Shown here piece after piece: positions 5,879-6,145 of a DNA stretch of 6,145 bases. Both the position numbers and the translations under genes were made by a program. Under the pieces are notes generated by a model, which saw nothing but the letters and a program-made list of their open reading frames with translations, ran no database searches and was not told the origin of the DNA. Origin of the DNA: Bacteroidota bacterium. GTDB taxonomy: Bacteria; Bacteroidota; Ignavibacteria; UBA10030; UBA6906. Positions within the stretch are counted from its first letter, which is position 1, and the number at the start of each line of letters is the position of its first letter. The stretch lies in the NCBI GenBank assembly GCA_017860555.1, contig JAGDMJ010000218.1, forward strand, positions 1 through 6,145, written 5' to 3'.

Positions 5879-5903
5879 TAGCCACAGTTGTGTTCATCTG
5901 TGG
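5879..5903. repeat. Inverted pair of the CCACAG repeat word (hairpin) between punA and ileS
   Basis: CCACAG (5882-5887) and CTGTGG (5898-5903) form a 6-bp stem with a 10-nt loop. The left side, TAGCCACAG (5879-5887), equals the text at 858-866. The right side, read on the minus strand (5903-5890), is CCACAGATGAACAC, identical to 861-874. There is no T-run on either strand, so this is not an intrinsic terminator. It lies in the 57-bp gap just before ileS and could affect ileS expression through RNA structure. Confidence 0.65.
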
Positions 5904-5930
5904 AAAAGAACAACGGACTGAAGATCGAGC

Positions 5931-6145
5931 ATGATGTTTAGAGAGCTAACAGATAAGATCTCGTACCCTGCTGTCGAGAGAGAGATCCTGAAGTTCTGGA
6001 AAGAGCACAAGATCTTCGAGAAGAGCATTACGACCCGCGACGGGAAACCCGGCTTCACGTTCTATGAAGGACCACCGACCGCCAATGGCCGTCCCGGCAT
6101 CCATCATGTCATGGCCAGGACCCTGAAAGACCTGGTATGCCGGTA
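5931..6145 (+). CDS. ileS: Isoleucine-tRNA ligase, N-terminal 71 residues (runs off right edge)
   Basis: Class I aminoacyl-tRNA synthetase that charges tRNA-Ile in the cytoplasm; full-length members are about 900-1100 residues, so only the very N-terminus is here. The start resembles IleS (ISYPAVEREILKFWKEHKIFEKS). FYEGPPTANGRPGIHHVMARTLKDLVCR (44-71) is the nucleotide-binding motif region. The HIGH tetrapeptide is replaced by GIHH (56-59), as I recall for the IleS form of Bacteroidota and some Firmicutes. Two adjacent ATG codons (5931 and 5934) are possible starts, and neither has a convincing Shine-Dalgarno; I take the first. It is the last visible gene of the yggS-divIVA-punA block. ValRS and LeuRS share the fold, but the GPPTANGRPGIHH context fits IleS. 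Confidence 0.9.
   Translation, partial: MMFRELTDKISYPAVEREILKFWKEHKIFEKSITTRDGKPGFTFYEGPPTANGRPGIHHVMARTLKDLVCR

Noticed and set aside
5046..5897. Minus-strand open frame of 283 codons opposite punA
   Set aside because: Antisense shadow; punA on the plus strand has the full set of PNP motifs.
5882..5903. Terminator between punA and ileS
   Set aside because: Only a 6-bp stem with a 10-nt loop, followed by GAAAAG rather than Ts. It is better explained as two copies of the repeat word.

Overview
The window is a moderately GC-rich bacterial chromosome segment with two gene blocks pointing away from each other. The cluster yggS-divIVA-punA-ileS, the GIHH form of the IleS HIGH motif and the style of the purine nucleoside phosphorylase suggest the Bacteroidota/Ignavibacteriota/Chlorobi (FCB) side of the tree. 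This placement is an inference from protein character; no marker gene settles it. There are no tRNA or rRNA genes, CRISPR arrays, transposases or phage genes, and I see no frameshifted gene.

Left block (positions 1-3425, minus strand, read right to left). First comes a cytoplasmic protein made almost entirely of 34-residue TPR repeats. It is followed by a strong intrinsic terminator at 1927-1964. Next is a LarE-type ATP-dependent sulfur transferase with a three-cysteine (probable [4Fe-4S]) signature. Last is the N-terminal 288 residues of a divergent POT/PTR2-like MFS transporter that runs off the left edge. The short gap between larE and the transporter is almost entirely repeat sequence: copies of an AACACGGATG-like word, then a perfect 13-bp-arm palindrome that contains the larE stop codon.

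Middle (3426-3768). This divergent intergenic region holds a 14-bp tandem repeat of about three copies, followed immediately by a good sigma70-like promoter (TTGATT, 17 nt, TATATT) firing to the right.

Right block (3769-6145, plus strand). yggS (PLP homeostasis), divIVA (coiled-coil membrane/pole-type protein), punA (purine nucleoside phosphorylase, start overlapping the divIVA end by 26 bp) and the start of ileS probably form one operon. yggS-divIVA-ileS is a reduced version of the ylmE-sepF-ylmG-ylmH-divIVA-ileS segment at the end of the Gram-positive cell-division cluster, here with punA between divIVA and ileS.

I see no obvious new multi-gene system. The points most worth a second look are the intergenic repeat family shared by three gaps, the MTAP-like substitutions in the active site of the purine phosphorylase, the cluster-type LarE without lar partners in view, and the reduced divIVA cluster.
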